From the NCBI RefSeq assembly GCF_030056705.1, contig NZ_JASHIC010000023.1:1-64000 (forward strand): a DNA stretch of 64,000 nt, written 5' to 3'. The notes beneath the pieces were generated by a model. The model was not told where the DNA came from. It did no database searches and was given only the letters and a program-made list of their open reading frames with translations. Below are positions 28,095 to 37,071 of this stretch, in pieces. Source of the stretch: Flectobacillus longus (lineage in GTDB: Bacteria > Bacteroidota > Bacteroidia > Cytophagales > Spirosomataceae). The position numbers were made by a program, and so were the translations under genes. The first letter of the stretch is position 1. Every line of letters begins with the position of its first letter.

Positions 28095-28373
28095 ATGGCA
28101 CGTTCATTAAAAAAAGGACCTTATATTGACTACCGCCTTGACAACAAAGTAATTGCTATGAATGAGTCAGGTAAAAAGTCAGTTATCAAAACTTGGTCAA
28201 GACGTTCAATGATTTCTCCTGATTTCGTTGGACACACTTTCGCAGTGCACAACGGTAACAAGTTTATCCCAGTATATGTAACAGAAAACATGGTAGGACA
28301 TAAACTTGGTGAATTTGCTCCAACACGCAATTTCCGTGGTCACATCGCTAAAAAAGATAAAGGCAAAAGATAA
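28095..28373 (+). CDS. rpsS: 30S ribosomal protein S19
   Basis: 92 residues. Binds the head of 16S rRNA with S13. [34 protein letters not shown] and [13 protein letters not shown] are diagnostic. Translationally close-coupled to rplB. Confidence 0.98.
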   Translation: MARSLKKGPYIDYRLDNKVIAMNESGKKSVIKTWSRRSMISPDFVGHTFAVHNGNKFIPVYVTENMVGHKLGEFAPTRNFRGHIAKKDKGKR

Positions 28374-28459
28374 TAGGGGATAGTGGAATGAGGATTGCGG
28401 ATTGTAAGATTCAATCCTGATAATCCAAAATCCCAGAACCTAAATCCGAAATTATAGAA

Positions 28460-28831
28460 ATGGAAGCAGTAGCTAAATTAAACAATGTTCCGACTTCACC
28501 TCAGAAAATGAGAATCGTGGTAGACATGATTAGAGGTCAGAAAGTTAACAAGGCTTTGGGTATCTTGAAATATGAGCCTAAAGTTGGTGCTAGATTTGTT
28601 GAGAAATTGTTACTCTCAGCAATTGCTAACTGGCAAAACAAGCACGAAGACGTTAAGTTGGAAGATGCCGACTTGTACGTTAAAACCGTTACGGTAGATG
28701 GCGGTAGCTCTTTGAAGCGTTTGCGTCCAGCTCCACAAGGTCGTGGGTACAGAATCTTGAAGCGCTCAAACCACATTACATTAGTGGTTGCTTCAGCAAG
28801 TGCTCCATCAATCGTAACATCAGAAGAATAA
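28460..28831 (+). CDS. rplV: 50S ribosomal protein L22
   Basis: 123 residues. Its beta-hairpin lines the exit tunnel. [18 protein letters not shown] at the start and [25 protein letters not shown] (hairpin and final strand) mark the family. A short Ser/Ala tail follows. The 86-base spacer before it contains GGATT..AATCC and iterated AATCC words. Confidence 0.97.
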   Translation: MEAVAKLNNVPTSPQKMRIVVDMIRGQKVNKALGILKYEPKVGARFVEKLLLSAIANWQNKHEDVKLEDADLYVKTVTVDGGSSLKRLRPAPQGRGYRILKRSNHITLVVASASAPSIVTSEE

Positions 28832-28858
28832 TTAGAGAAAACATCTAAATATCATAAA

Positions 28859-29707
28859 ATGGGACAGAAAGTTAACCCCGTTGGTCTTAGACTTGGTATC
28901 GTCAGAGGTTGGGATTCTAACTGGTACGGCGGTAAAAATTTTGCCGACAAGTTAGTTGAGGATGAAAAAATCCGTAAATACGTAGCCGCTCGTATTCCAA
29001 AGGGTGCAATCTCTAAGGTAATCATTGAGCGTACTTTAAAACGTATTACTTTGACTATTAATACTGCTCGCCCAGGTGTCGTTATCGGTAAGGGCGGTCA
29101 AGAAGTAGATAAAATCAAAGAAGAATTAAAGAAAATCACAGGCAAAGATGTTCAAATTAACATCTTTGAAATTAAACGTCCTGAGATTGATGCTAAATTG
29201 ATTGGCGAAACTATCGCTCAACAATTAGAAGCACGTATTTCTTTCCGTCGTGCAATGAAGCAATCTATTGCTTCTGCGATGAGAGTAGGTGCTCAAGGTA
29301 TCAAATTGAAGCTTTCTGGTCGTTTGGGTGGTGCTGAAATGGCTCGCTCAGAAGGATACAAAGAAGGACGTATTCCTCTTCATACTTTGCGTGCCGATAT
29401 CGACTATGCAGTATCTGAAGCTTTGACAGTTTATGGTAAAATTGGTATCAAAGTTTGGGTATGTAAAGGCGAAGTGTACGGAAAACGTGATCTTTCTCCA
29501 AATGCTGGTATGTCAGCTCAACAAGCTGGTGGCGACTCTCGTGGTGGTAACAACAACCGTGGTGGTCGTGATGATGATAACGGACGTCGTGGACGCGACA
29601 ACCGTGGCGGTCGTGGTGGCGATCAGCGTCGTAACAACAACAATAACAACAACCGTGGTGGTGGTAAAGGAGGAAATGCCAACAACAGAGGAGGCGGTAA
29701 GAGATAA
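28859..29707 (+). CDS. rpsC: 30S ribosomal protein S3 with an Arg-Gly-Asn-rich tail
   Basis: 282 residues, against roughly 210-235 for most bacterial S3. [13 protein letters not shown] begins the N-domain; the KH domain has [17 protein letters not shown]; the C-domain ends near residue 215 ([15 protein letters not shown]). The remaining ~65 residues are low complexity, made of RGG, GGR and Asn runs ([19 protein letters not shown] and similar). The tail resembles RGG RNA-binding boxes and lies at the mRNA entry side of the ribosome. The hairpin after the gene is listed separately. Confidence 0.97.
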   Translation: MGQKVNPVGLRLGIVRGWDSNWYGGKNFADKLVEDEKIRKYVAARIPKGAISKVIIERTLKRITLTINTARPGVVIGKGGQEVDKIKEELKKITGKDVQINIFEIKRPEIDAKLIGETIAQQLEARISFRRAMKQSIASAMRVGAQGIKLKLSGRLGGAEMARSEGYKEGRIPLHTLRADIDYAVSEALTVYGKIGIKVWVCKGEVYGKRDLSPNAGMSAQQAGGDSRGGNNNRGGRDDDNGRRGRDNRGGRGGDQRRNNNNNNNRGGGKGGNANNRGGGKR

Positions 29708-29724
29708 TTTTTAATCTTAGTTTC

Positions 29725-29773
29725 AAGTCGCAAGTCCTAAAGTTACTTTAATGTACTTTATGACTTACGACTT
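29725..29773 (+). promoter_or_regulatory. 19-base-arm hairpin between rpsC and rplP
   Basis: AAGTCGCAAGTCCTAAAGT (29725-29743) pairs with 29755-29773 at 17 of 19 positions, with an 11-base loop. No T run. Confidence 0.65.
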
Positions 29774-29797
29774 AGAACTGAAAGACTTCATAAGACA

Positions 29798-30217
29798 ATG
29801 TTACAACCAAGAAGAACCAAGTTCCGTAAGCAACAGAAAGGTAGAGTGAAAGGTTTGGCTACTCGCGGTCATGAAATTGACTTCGGTACATTCGCTATCA
29901 AAGCTCTGGAGCCAGGACGTATCACTGCTCGTCAGATCGAAGCAGCTCGTATCTCAGTAACTCGTGCAATGAAACGTGAAGGTCAGGTTTGGATTCGTAT
30001 CTTCCCTGACAAACCAATCACTAAGAAACCAGCCGAAGTTCGTATGGGTAAAGGTAAAGGTGCTCCAGAATACTGGGTAGCTAATATCAAACCAGGAACT
30101 ATCTTATTCGAATCTGCTGGGGTACCTTTGGAATTGGCACAAGAGTCACTTCGTTTGGCGGCTCAAAAATTGCCACTTCGTACTAAATTCGTAGTTCGTA
30201 GAGATTATCAAGAATAG
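29798..30217 (+). CDS. rplP: 50S ribosomal protein L16
   Basis: 139 residues. Organises the A-site side of the large subunit. [45 protein letters not shown] and [18 protein letters not shown] are diagnostic. Normal length. Confidence 0.98.
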   Translation: MLQPRRTKFRKQQKGRVKGLATRGHEIDFGTFAIKALEPGRITARQIEAARISVTRAMKREGQVWIRIFPDKPITKKPAEVRMGKGKGAPEYWVANIKPGTILFESAGVPLELAQESLRLAAQKLPLRTKFVVRRDYQE

Positions 30218-30225
30218 TATATCAT

Positions 30226-30255
30226 GTCGTTGGAAGCCTCAAAACTTCTAACGAC
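30226..30255 (+). promoter_or_regulatory. Hairpin immediately before rpmC
   Basis: GTCGTTGGAAG (30226-30236) pairs with CTTCTAACGAC (30245-30255) over 11 bases with one G-T pair and an 8-base loop. It ends 18 bases before the preferred rpmC start. Confidence 0.65.
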
Positions 30256-30273
30256 TCCATGACTGATAAAATA

Positions 30274-30462
30274 ATGAAGAACGCAGAAATCCAAAAATTG
30301 AGCCTAGATGAGTTGAAAGCAACTCTAGCTTCAGAAAAAGATGCTTTGGCACGTTTGAAGTTTGCTCACGCTATTTCTCCAATCGAGAACCCTTTGCGCT
30401 TGCGTGAATCTCGCAAATTGATCGCTCGTTTGGAAACTGCTATTACAGCAGCTTCTAAATAA
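30274..30462 (+). CDS. rpmC: 50S ribosomal protein L29
   Basis: 62 residues from the ATG at 30274. A second in-frame ATG at 30259 is only three bases past a hairpin; the later one gives the family's usual length and sequence MKNAEIQKLSLDEL. Two long helices; RLRESRKLIARLETAI is the conserved second helix. Binds near the tunnel exit with L23. Confidence 0.93.
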   Translation: MKNAEIQKLSLDELKATLASEKDALARLKFAHAISPIENPLRLRESRKLIARLETAITAASK

Positions 30463-30496
30463 TAGGAATTTCCTATCATTTTATTTAAACTGAACA

Positions 30497-30523
30497 GACC
30501 TCATCAACATACCGCTTGAGGTC
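30497..30523 (+). promoter_or_regulatory. Hairpin between rpmC and rpsQ
   Basis: GACCTCA (30497-30503) pairs exactly with TGAGGTC (30517-30523), 13-base loop. Confidence 0.55.
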
Positions 30524-30547
30524 AATCTAAAACAACCAAATCCAACG

Positions 30548-30802
30548 ATGGAAAGAAATCTAAGAAAAGTAAGGATTGGGCGTGTGGTGAGCAACAAGAT
30601 GGATAAATCTATCACCGTCGCCGTAGACAGAAAAGTTAAGCACCCTCTTTATGGTAAGTTTATGTTGAAAACTTCCAAATTGATGGCTCACGATGAAAGT
30701 AACGAATGTGGAATCGGTGACACAGTGAAGGTTATGGAAACCCGTCCTTTGTCAAAGAACAAGCGTTGGAGATTAGTTGAAATTATCGAGAAAGCGAAAT
30801 AA
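30548..30802 (+). CDS. rpsQ: 30S ribosomal protein S17
   Basis: 84 residues. OB-fold protein of the 30S body. [28 protein letters not shown] and [16 protein letters not shown] are family hallmarks. Confidence 0.97.
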   Translation: MERNLRKVRIGRVVSNKMDKSITVAVDRKVKHPLYGKFMLKTSKLMAHDESNECGIGDTVKVMETRPLSKNKRWRLVEIIEKAK

Positions 30803-30832
30803 TTCACTACTCCAGTTTTTATCCAACGTTCA

Positions 30833-30861
30833 ACATCACTACCCTATATAGTTAGTGGTGT
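30833..30861 (+). promoter_or_regulatory. Hairpin between rpsQ and rplN
   Basis: ACATCACTA (30833-30841) pairs with TAGTGGTGT (30853-30861), one G-T pair, 11-base loop. Confidence 0.55.
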
Positions 30862-30908
30862 ATCGTTAAATTTAATTTTTTCGCAATCTTTAATATACCA
30901 AACAAACA

Positions 30909-31277
30909 ATGGTACAGCAAGAATCAAGACTCGGCGTTGCTGATAACTCAGGTGCAAAAGAGGTACTGGTTATCCGCGTGTTGGGCGGTACAGGAAAAAG
31001 ATATGCTTCTATTGGTGACAAAATTGTAGTAACAGTGAAGTCTGCTTTGTCGTCATCAAGCATGAAGAAAGGTACGGTTTCTAAAGCCGTAGTTGTAAGA
31101 ACTAAAAAAGAAATTCGTCGTAAGGATGGATCATATATCCGTTTCGAAGACAATGCCGCAGTTCTTTTAAACAACAATGACGAGCCACGTGGTACTCGTA
31201 TTTTTGGACCAGTTGCACGTGAATTGCGTGACGCAGGTTTCATGAAAATTGTTTCATTAGCTCCAGAGGTACTTTAA
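30909..31277 (+). CDS. rplN: 50S ribosomal protein L14
   Basis: 122 residues. Contacts the small subunit at bridge B5/B8. [38 protein letters not shown] and [13 protein letters not shown] are diagnostic. Followed after 18 bases by rplX. Confidence 0.98.
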   Translation: MVQQESRLGVADNSGAKEVLVIRVLGGTGKRYASIGDKIVVTVKSALSSSSMKKGTVSKAVVVRTKKEIRRKDGSYIRFEDNAAVLLNNNDEPRGTRIFGPVARELRDAGFMKIVSLAPEVL

Positions 31278-31295
31278 TCATAATTTGTAATCATC

Positions 31296-31628
31296 ATGGA
31301 AAGAAAGTTTAATAAGCAACCGAAGTTGCACATCAAAACTGGTGATACTGTTGTGGTTATCGCTGGGAACGCTAAGGGTCAAACAGGCGTAGTTAAAAAA
31401 GTTTTGATTGATAAACAACGTGCTATTGTAGAAGGCGTAAACTTTATCACAAAACACGTTAAGCCTAGCGCTGCTAACCCTCAAGGTGGTATCGTTAAAA
31501 CAGAAGGTACTATCCATATCTCTAATATTGCAGTTTCTGAGAACGGTAAAGCTGTTCGTACAGGTCGTAAATTGAACGAGAATGGTAAGTTGCAAAGATT
31601 TTCTAAAGCAACAGGTAAATTTATCTAA
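31296..31628 (+). CDS. rplX: 50S ribosomal protein L24
   Basis: 110 residues. Initiates assembly of the large subunit. The KOW motif is HIKTGDTVVVIAGNAKGQTG (about 11-30); GVNFITKHVKPS and GGIVKTEGTIHISNI follow. Normal length. Confidence 0.97.
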   Translation: MERKFNKQPKLHIKTGDTVVVIAGNAKGQTGVVKKVLIDKQRAIVEGVNFITKHVKPSAANPQGGIVKTEGTIHISNIAVSENGKAVRTGRKLNENGKLQRFSKATGKFI

Positions 31629-31641
31629 TAATTCAATGAAG

Positions 31642-31682
31642 CGGTATCTTTTGATACCGTGAAAAGTGGGTCGGAAATCCAC
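31642..31682 (+). promoter_or_regulatory. Two hairpins before rplE, one with the TCGGAAA loop
   Basis: CGGTATC-tttt-GATACCG at 31642-31659, then GTGG-G-TCGGAAA-T-CCAC at 31666-31682. The second ends 17 bases before the rplE start. Its loop is the same as in the hairpin before rimP while the stem differs. Confidence 0.65.
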
Positions 31683-31699
31683 ATAAAGTTTTCATAATA

Positions 31700-32257
31700 A
31701 TGGCAACTACAACAAGATTAAAGGACAAATACGTTAGCGAAATCGTTCCTGCTCTAAAAGAGAAATTTCAATTCAAATCAGTAATGCAGGTTCCTAAGAT
31801 TACTAAAATTGTAATCAACAAAGGTATCGGTGCTGCTGTAGCTGACAAGAAATTGATCGATACAGGTGTTGAAGAACTAACTCTTATTGCTGGTCAAAAA
31901 GCAGTAGCTACAATGTCTAAAAAAGCTATCTCAAACTTTAAGTTACGTGAAAACATGCCAATCGGTGTGAAAGTAACTTTGAGAGGAGATAAAATGTACG
32001 AATTCCTTGATCGTTTGACTACAGTGGCTCTTCCACGTGTACGTGACTTCAAAGGTATCTCAGACAAAGGTTTCGATGGTCGTGGTAACTATACTTTGGG
32101 TGTGAAAGAACAAATCATCTTCCCAGAGATTTCTATCGACAAAGTGAGCAAAATCTCTGGTATGGATATCACTTTCGTTACGACTGCAAATACAGATGCT
32201 GAAGCTTACGCTTTGTTACAACAAATGGGTATGCCTTTCGCTAATTCGAAGAAGTAA
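31700..32257 (+). CDS. rplE: 50S ribosomal protein L5
   Basis: 185 residues. Binds 5S r[53 protein letters not shown] and [20 protein letters not shown] are diagnostic; the C-terminal QQMGMPF is usual. Confidence 0.98.
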   Translation: MATTTRLKDKYVSEIVPALKEKFQFKSVMQVPKITKIVINKGIGAAVADKKLIDTGVEELTLIAGQKAVATMSKKAISNFKLRENMPIGVKVTLRGDKMYEFLDRLTTVALPRVRDFKGISDKGFDGRGNYTLGVKEQIIFPEISIDKVSKISGMDITFVTTANTDAEAYALLQQMGMPFANSKK

Positions 32258-32266
32258 TAAACTATG

Positions 32267-32325
32267 TTATCCGTTATTCGTCGTCCCGACTTCGGAAACG
32301 CCATACGGATAACGAATAACAGATA
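32267..32325 (+). promoter_or_regulatory. Inverted repeat between rplE and rpsN
   Basis: GTTATCCG near 32268 pairs with CGGATAAC downstream, with a nearby GTTATTCG that matches CGAATAAC; iterated GATAACAGA words follow. Probable hairpin of the type seen in neighbouring gaps. Confidence 0.5.
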
Positions 32326-32355
32326 ACAGACAACTGATAAAAAGATTCAACCAAC

Positions 32356-32625
32356 ATGGCAAAAGAATCAGTTAAAGCAAGAGAAAGAAAAAAAGAAGCA
32401 ACAGTTGCTAAATACGCTGCTAAGCGTGCTGCTTTAAAAGCTGCTGGCGACTACTTAGGTTTGGATAAATTACCTAAAAACGCTTCACCAGTACGTTTGC
32501 ACAACCGTTGTAAGCTTACAGGACGTCCAAGAGGTTATATGCGTAAATTTGGCATCAACCGTGTGACTTTCCGTGAAATGGCTTCAGCAGGATTGATTCC
32601 AGGTGTGACAAAATCAAGCTGGTAA
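32356..32625 (+). CDS. rpsN: 30S ribosomal protein S14 (zinc-free form)
   Basis: 89 residues. [21 protein letters not shown] at the start (up to residue 20) and [19 protein letters not shown] near the end. It has a single Cys, so it is the long form without a zinc ribbon. GVTKSSW is the conserved terminus. Confidence 0.97.
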   Translation: MAKESVKARERKKEATVAKYAAKRAALKAAGDYLGLDKLPKNASPVRLHNRCKLTGRPRGYMRKFGINRVTFREMASAGLIPGVTKSSW

Positions 32626-32678
32626 TACTCTTACGATAAAAATTTGTCGTAATCTTTATTAAAATCAGCCACTTATGG

Positions 32679-32709
32679 TTGTTTTTTTAAATCCAATTCC
32701 GTAATTTTG
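32679..32709 (+). promoter_or_regulatory. Internal promoter before rpsH
   Basis: TTG at 32679-32681, exactly 20 bases, TAATTTTG at 32702-32709. Predicted start near 32715, 39 bases before rpsH. A stem TTACGA..TCGTAA lies just upstream. Confidence 0.75.
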
Positions 32710-32753
32710 CGAGCCTTTTCCCAAAGAAAAGTTCGTTTCAAATATCGAAAACA

Positions 32754-33149
32754 ATGACAGATCCAATAGCAGACTACTTAACACGATTGAGAAATGCCAT
32801 CAAGGCACGTCACAGAATCGTTGAAATTCCTGCTTCTAACATCAAAAAGGAAATCACTAAAGTGCTTTTTGATAAAGGATACATTCAAAACTACAAATTT
32901 GACGATTCATCAGTACAGGGTACAATCAAAATCGCTTTGAAATACAACCCAGTTACTAAACAACCTGCAATCGTTAAATTGGAGAGAATTTCTAAACCAG
33001 GTTTACGTAAATACAAGGGCGCAGATGAATTGCCTCGCGTATTGAATGGTTTGGGTGTAGCTATCCTTTCAACATCAAAAGGTGTTATTACTGACAAAGA
33101 GGCTCGTACACTTAATGTAGGTGGCGAAGTTCTTTGCTACGTATATTAA
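32754..33149 (+). CDS. rpsH: 30S ribosomal protein S8
   Basis: 131 residues. Central-domain 16S rRNA binder. [18 protein letters not shown] at the start, [18 protein letters not shown], and the end [22 protein letters not shown] are diagnostic. It has its own promoter in this operon. Confidence 0.98.
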   Translation: MTDPIADYLTRLRNAIKARHRIVEIPASNIKKEITKVLFDKGYIQNYKFDDSSVQGTIKIALKYNPVTKQPAIVKLERISKPGLRKYKGADELPRVLNGLGVAILSTSKGVITDKEARTLNVGGEVLCYVY

Positions 33150-33216
33150 TCTTACATTTGGGGAATAAGTCTTATACAGGTTTGTTCCCTAACTTATTTT
33201 CAAATAACGCTGAAAG

Positions 33217-33229
33217 AGGAGTCTCTCCT
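33217..33229 (+). promoter_or_regulatory. Small hairpin before rplF
   Basis: AGGAG-tct-CTCCT, 26 bases before the rplF start; an upstream GGGGAATAAGT/ACTTATTTTC pair may form a second stem. Confidence 0.45.
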
Positions 33230-33254
33230 TCATTTAAGCAAAAACACAAAAGTC

Positions 33255-33809
33255 ATGTCACGCGTTGGTAATAAAGTTATCACACTTCCTGCCGGAGTTA
33301 CTGTAACAGTAGAAAAAAGTACAGTAACTGTAAAAGGCGCAAAAGGTACTCTTTCTCGCTCAATCGATCCAGATATTACTGTAGAAGTCGAAGGAAGCGA
33401 ATTACGTGTACAACGTCCTACAGATCAAAAACGTCACAAAGCTCTTCACGGTCTATACCGCGCATTGATTAACAACATGGTTGTTGGCGTAAACGATGGT
33501 TTCAAAAAAGAAATGGAAATTGTCGGTGTAGGTTACAAAGCTTCTAACCAAGGAAACCTTCTTGAATTAGCGTTAGGTTATTCTCACGCAATCTTCATGC
33601 AAATCCCATCTGAGTTGAAAGTTACAACTGCAATGGAAAAAGGTCAAAACCCTAAGGTTACTTTAGAAGGTATCGACAAAGAATTAATCGGCCAAGTTGC
33701 AGCTAAAATTCGTTCTCTTCGTAAAGTTGAGCCTTACAAAGGTAAAGGTATTCGCTTCGTGGGTGAGCAAATTCGTAGAAAAGCTGGTAAAGCTGGTGGT
33801 AAGAAATAG
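33255..33809 (+). CDS. rplF: 50S ribosomal protein L6
   Basis: 184 residues, two repeated domains. MSRVGNKVITLPAGVTVTV at the start, GVNDGFKKEMEIVGVGYKAS in the middle and KIRSLRKVEPYKGKGIRFVG in the rRNA-binding second domain. Confidence 0.98.
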   Translation: MSRVGNKVITLPAGVTVTVEKSTVTVKGAKGTLSRSIDPDITVEVEGSELRVQRPTDQKRHKALHGLYRALINNMVVGVNDGFKKEMEIVGVGYKASNQGNLLELALGYSHAIFMQIPSELKVTTAMEKGQNPKVTLEGIDKELIGQVAAKIRSLRKVEPYKGKGIRFVGEQIRRKAGKAGGKK

Positions 33810-33821
33810 AATTTAATCATC

Positions 33822-33838
33822 GTGGGTCGGTAATCCAC
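33822..33838 (+). promoter_or_regulatory. TCGG-loop hairpin before rplR
   Basis: GTGGGTCGGTAATCCAC: same stem as before rplE with one changed loop base, ending 16 bases before the rplR start. Confidence 0.65.
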
Positions 33839-33854
33839 AAAACTATATAAATTA

Positions 33855-34202
33855 ATGGCTTCGCAAAAAGAATCAAGAAGACTTCGTATTAAGTTGTCTA
33901 TCAGAGCTAAAATCTCTGGTACAGCTGAAAAGCCAAGATTGTCAGTGTTTCGTTCAAACTCGGGTATTTATGCTCAGTTAATCGATGATACTAAAGGCTC
34001 TACATTGGCTGCTGCTTCATCTAAGGAATTAGGTTTGAAGAATGGTAATGTTGAAAGTGCAAAATTAGTAGGTGCTAAAATTGCAGAGAAAGCTTTGGCT
34101 GCAGGTGTTTCAACAGTTGTTTTTGACCGTAACGGTTACTTGTACCATGGTCGTGTTAAAGCAGTTGCTGAAGGTGCAAGAGAAGGAGGTCTTAAATTTT
34201 AA
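33855..34202 (+). CDS. rplR: 50S ribosomal protein L18
   Basis: 115 residues. Binds 5S rRNA with L5. [36 protein letters not shown] and [17 protein letters not shown] are diagnostic. Confidence 0.98.
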   Translation: MASQKESRRLRIKLSIRAKISGTAEKPRLSVFRSNSGIYAQLIDDTKGSTLAAASSKELGLKNGNVESAKLVGAKIAEKALAAGVSTVVFDRNGYLYHGRVKAVAEGAREGGLKF

Positions 34203-34316
34203 TTAGTCAATTTGAATTTGTGCAATGCGGATATCCGCCGTTCCAAAATGAAAGTTTTTGATGTTAAAGCACAGATTTCAAATTTTCAAATTCAACAATT
34301 TTCAAATTAGAAAAAA
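34203..34316 (+). promoter_or_regulatory. rplR-rpsE spacer with inverted repeats
   Basis: GCGGATATCCGC near 34228-34239 is a perfect 12-base palindrome. Outside it, AATTTGAATTTGTGC near 34209 is imperfectly complementary to GCACAGATTTCAAATT near 34269. TTTTCAAATT words repeat before the start codon. Confidence 0.55.
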
Positions 34317-34835
34317 ATGTCGCAATTAATATCAAAACCTATCAAGGTTAACGAAGGCGAACTAAAAGAAAGAGTTGTTGCTATCAACCGCGTAGCGAAA
34401 GTAGTAAAAGGTGGACGTCGTTTCAGCTTCTCTGCTATCGTAGTAGTTGGTGACGGCAAAGGTGTAGTTGGCTTCGGTTTGGGTAAAGCAAACGAAGTAA
34501 CTGACGCTATCTCTAAAGGTATCGAAGACGCTAAGAAAAACTTATTCCAAGTTGCTCTTTTGAAAGCAACTGTACCTCACGAACAAATCGGTAAGTTCTC
34601 AGGAGGTTTCGTATTGTTGAAGCCAGCAGCTCCAGGTACTGGAGTAATTGCAGGTGGTGCAATGCGTGCTGTATTGGAAGCTGCTGGTGTTCATGATGTA
34701 TTAGCTAAATCAAAAGGTTCTTCTAACCCACACAACGTGGTAAAAGCAACAGTTGATGCGCTAGTTAAAATGAGAAATCCTCATACAGTAGCCTTCCAAA
34801 GAGGAGTATCTTTAGCAAAAGTATTTAACGGATAA
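34317..34835 (+). CDS. rpsE: 30S ribosomal protein S5
   Basis: 172 residues. Contributes to decoding accuracy. [41 protein letters not shown] and [20 protein letters not shown] are diagnostic. Normal length. Confidence 0.98.
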   Translation: MSQLISKPIKVNEGELKERVVAINRVAKVVKGGRRFSFSAIVVVGDGKGVVGFGLGKANEVTDAISKGIEDAKKNLFQVALLKATVPHEQIGKFSGGFVLLKPAAPGTGVIAGGAMRAVLEAAGVHDVLAKSKGSSNPHNVVKATVDALVKMRNPHTVAFQRGVSLAKVFNG

Positions 34836-34854
34836 TTTATTTTAGTTGATGTAG

Positions 34855-34883
34855 CAGAGCTTGCAGTATTACTACAAGCTCTG
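34855..34883 (+). promoter_or_regulatory. Hairpin between rpsE and rpmD
   Basis: CAGAGCTTG (34855-34863) pairs exactly with CAAGCTCTG (34875-34883), 11-base loop. Confidence 0.65.
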
Positions 34884-34908
34884 TTCTTAGACTCCAAAAT
34901 ATAAAACC

Positions 34909-35088
34909 ATGTCAAAGGTAAAAATTACTCAAGTTAAGAGTACAATCAAGCGTCCTGAAGTTCAAAAACGTACTATTCAAGCTTTAGGTTTGGGTAAATT
35001 GAACAAAAGCGTAGAAAAAGAATTGAACCCAGCTATCTCAGGTATGATTCGTGCGGTTCAACACTTGATTGTAGTTGAAAATCTTTAA
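34909..35088 (+). CDS. rpmD: 50S ribosomal protein L30
   Basis: 59 residues, found by reading the gap between rpsE and rplO. MSKVKITQVKSTIKRPEVQK at the start, LGLGKLNKSVEKELNPAI and a final GMIRAVQHLIVVENL fit L30 fully. Position in the spc block is conserved. Confidence 0.96.
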   Translation: MSKVKITQVKSTIKRPEVQKRTIQALGLGKLNKSVEKELNPAISGMIRAVQHLIVVENL

Positions 35089-35117
35089 TCCGAACCATTA
35101 GGTTTGATTAAGCGAGT

Positions 35118-35134
35118 CATCTCACGGTGAGATG
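35118..35134 (+). promoter_or_regulatory. Hairpin before rplO
   Basis: CATCTCA-cgg-TGAGATG. An in-frame ATG lies within its right arm (35132), which argues that the true rplO start is the later ATG at 35165. Confidence 0.6.
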
Positions 35135-35164
35135 GCGTTTAGCAATTATTTAATTTCCAAAAAA

Positions 35165-35611
35165 ATGAATTTATCGTCATTAAAGCCCGCAGTGGGCTCT
35201 ACTAAGGTAAGAAAAAGAGTTGGTCGTGGTGCAGGTTCTGGTTTAGGTGGTACTTCTGCTCGTGGTCACAAAGGTGCTCAATCACGTTCGGGTTACTCTC
35301 GTAAATCTGGTTTTGAAGGTGGTCAAATGCCTCTTCAACGTCGTATTCCTAAATTCGGCTTTAAAAATATCAACCGTGTTGAATACAAAGCAATCAACTT
35401 GGACACTATCCAAGCTTTGGTTGACACTACTGGTGTAACTGTAATCACTCACGATGTATTGTACCAAAATGGTTTGGTTTCTAAAAATGACTTGGTAAAA
35501 ATCTTGTCACGTGGCGAAATCAAGTCTGCTGTAGAGGTACAAGTTAAAGGTTTCTCTGCTTCTGCTAAAGCTGCTATTGAAGCTGCAGGAGGTAAGGCAG
35601 TTGTAGCTTAA
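35165..35611 (+). CDS. rplO: 50S ribosomal protein L15
   Basis: 148 residues from the ATG at 35165. MNLSSLKPAVGSTKVRKRVG is the standard L15 N-terminus; the earlier start at 35132 would add 11 atypical residues and lies in a hairpin. GRGAGSGLGGTSARGHKGAQ and FEGGQMPLQRRIPKFGF are diagnostic. Confidence 0.96.
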   Translation: MNLSSLKPAVGSTKVRKRVGRGAGSGLGGTSARGHKGAQSRSGYSRKSGFEGGQMPLQRRIPKFGFKNINRVEYKAINLDTIQALVDTTGVTVITHDVLYQNGLVSKNDLVKILSRGEIKSAVEVQVKGFSASAKAAIEAAGGKAVVA

Positions 35612-35647
35612 TTTTCAATTGAAAAATCGATAGACAACAGAAATAAT

Positions 35648-35737
35648 TAAGTAATCATTGTAAAATCTGGCAACGGATTTGTAAATAACGAAAAAGTTGA
35701 ACATCTTTCGAGTTATATTCTATAACGATTACTTAAA
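35648..35737 (+). promoter_or_regulatory. Wide inverted repeat between rplO and secY
   Basis: TTAAGTAATC near 35648 and GATTACTTAA near 35728 are exact complements about 70 bases apart, placing the secY leader within a large loop. Confidence 0.45.
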
Positions 35738-35745
35738 CAGATAGC

Positions 35746-37065
35746 ATGAACAAGTTTATTAGCACTATCAAAAACATTATCTCAATAGAGGAGTTAAGAA
35801 CTCGTATTCTTAACACCCTGTTGTTTATCACCTTTTTTCGCCTTGGATCTTACGTTGTTTTACCAGGTGTAGATGCCACTAAGTTAGCGCAGAAGGGTGA
35901 AGGCGGTTTATTAGGTTTGTTGAATATGTTCTCAGGTGGAGCGTTTAATAACGCCTCTATTTTTGCCTTAGGCATCATGCCATATATCTCTGCTTCTATT
36001 GCAATTCAACTTCTTACAATTGCATTGCCATATTTCCAAAAGATGCAGAAAGATGGTGAGTCTGGTCGCAAAAAGTTAAACCAAATCACTCGTGTTCTAA
36101 CAATTTTTGTGACAGCTGCACAAGCCTTTACATATTTGCAAGTAACTATTCCTGCTGAAGCTATTCTAGTTTCTCCTTGGTCTTTCCGTTTGTACTCAGT
36201 AATCATTTTGGTTGCTGGAACTATGTTCTGTATGTGGCTTGGTGAGAAAATCACAGATAAGGGTATCGGAAACGGTATTTCAATGCTAATCATGATTGGT
36301 ATTGTTTCTCGTTTTCCTGCATCTTTATTAGGTGAAGCTCAATCAAGAGGTATGTCTGGTGCTTTATTATTCATTATCGAGGTTGTTGCCTTGTTCTTTG
36401 TTGTAATGGGCGCTGTGATGGTAACTCAAGCTGTACGTCGTATTCCAGTACAATACGCGAAGCAAGTGGTAGGAAATAGAGTTTCAATGAGTGGCGAGCG
36501 CCAATATATTCCTCTTAAGTTGAATGCCGCTGGTGTAATGCCAATCATTTTTGCTCAAGCATTGATGTTTGTACCAGGCCTTGTTGCTCAATCATTAGCA
36601 GATAAGAGTGAAGTAGCTCAATCAATCGCTCAGGCGTTTGGTGATTTTACTACTTGGCAGTACAATTTGTTATTTGCATTTTTAATTATAGTATTTACAT
36701 TCTTTTACACGGCTATTTCTATTAACCCAACACAAATTTCAGATGATATGAAACGTGGTGGTGGATTTGTTCCAGGTGTTAAACCAGGAGAAGCTACTTC
36801 AACATTTATTGCTGAAATACTTGATAGAATTACGCTTCCTGGCGCTTTCATGTTGGCAATTATTGCAATTTTACCTGCAGTTGCTAGTATTTTCGGAATC
36901 ACTCGTGGATTTGCTTCATTCTTTGGAGGAACTTCTCTTTTGATTTTGGTTGGCGTTGTACTTGATACACTTCAACAAATCGAAAGCTACCTTTTGATGC
37001 GTAAATATGAAGGTTTGATGCAATCGGGTCGTGTAAAAGGTAGAACTGAAGCAATCGCTCAGTAA
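35746..37065 (+). CDS. secY: Protein translocase subunit SecY
   Basis: 439 residues, ten membrane segments. Core of the protein-export channel. RILNTLLFITFFRLGSYVVLPGV begins TM1 (about 18-40); GLLNMFSGGAFNNASIFALGIMPYISASI gives the plug and TM2. KRGGGFVPGVKPGEAT is the cytoplasmic loop bound by ribosome and SecA. Only 6 bases from map. Confidence 0.98.
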   Translation: MNKFISTIKNIISIEELRTRILNTLLFITFFRLGSYVVLPGVDATKLAQKGEGGLLGLLNMFSGGAFNNASIFALGIMPYISASIAIQLLTIALPYFQKMQKDGESGRKKLNQITRVLTIFVTAAQAFTYLQVTIPAEAILVSPWSFRLYSVIILVAGTMFCMWLGEKITDKGIGNGISMLIMIGIVSRFPASLLGEAQSRGMSGALLFIIEVVALFFVVMGAVMVTQAVRRIPVQYAKQVVGNRVSMSGERQYIPLKLNAAGVMPIIFAQALMFVPGLVAQSLADKSEVAQSIAQAFGDFTTWQYNLLFAFLIIVFTFFYTAISINPTQISDDMKRGGGFVPGVKPGEATSTFIAEILDRITLPGAFMLAIIAILPAVASIFGITRGFASFFGGTSLLILVGVVLDTLQQIESYLLMRKYEGLMQSGRVKGRTEAIAQ

Positions 37066-37071
37066 TATCAG

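Noticed and set aside
29433-29726. Valine-rich and His/Cys-rich reading frames on both strands
   Set aside because: Shadows of the repeated RGG/Asn codons in the S3 tail; no start context.
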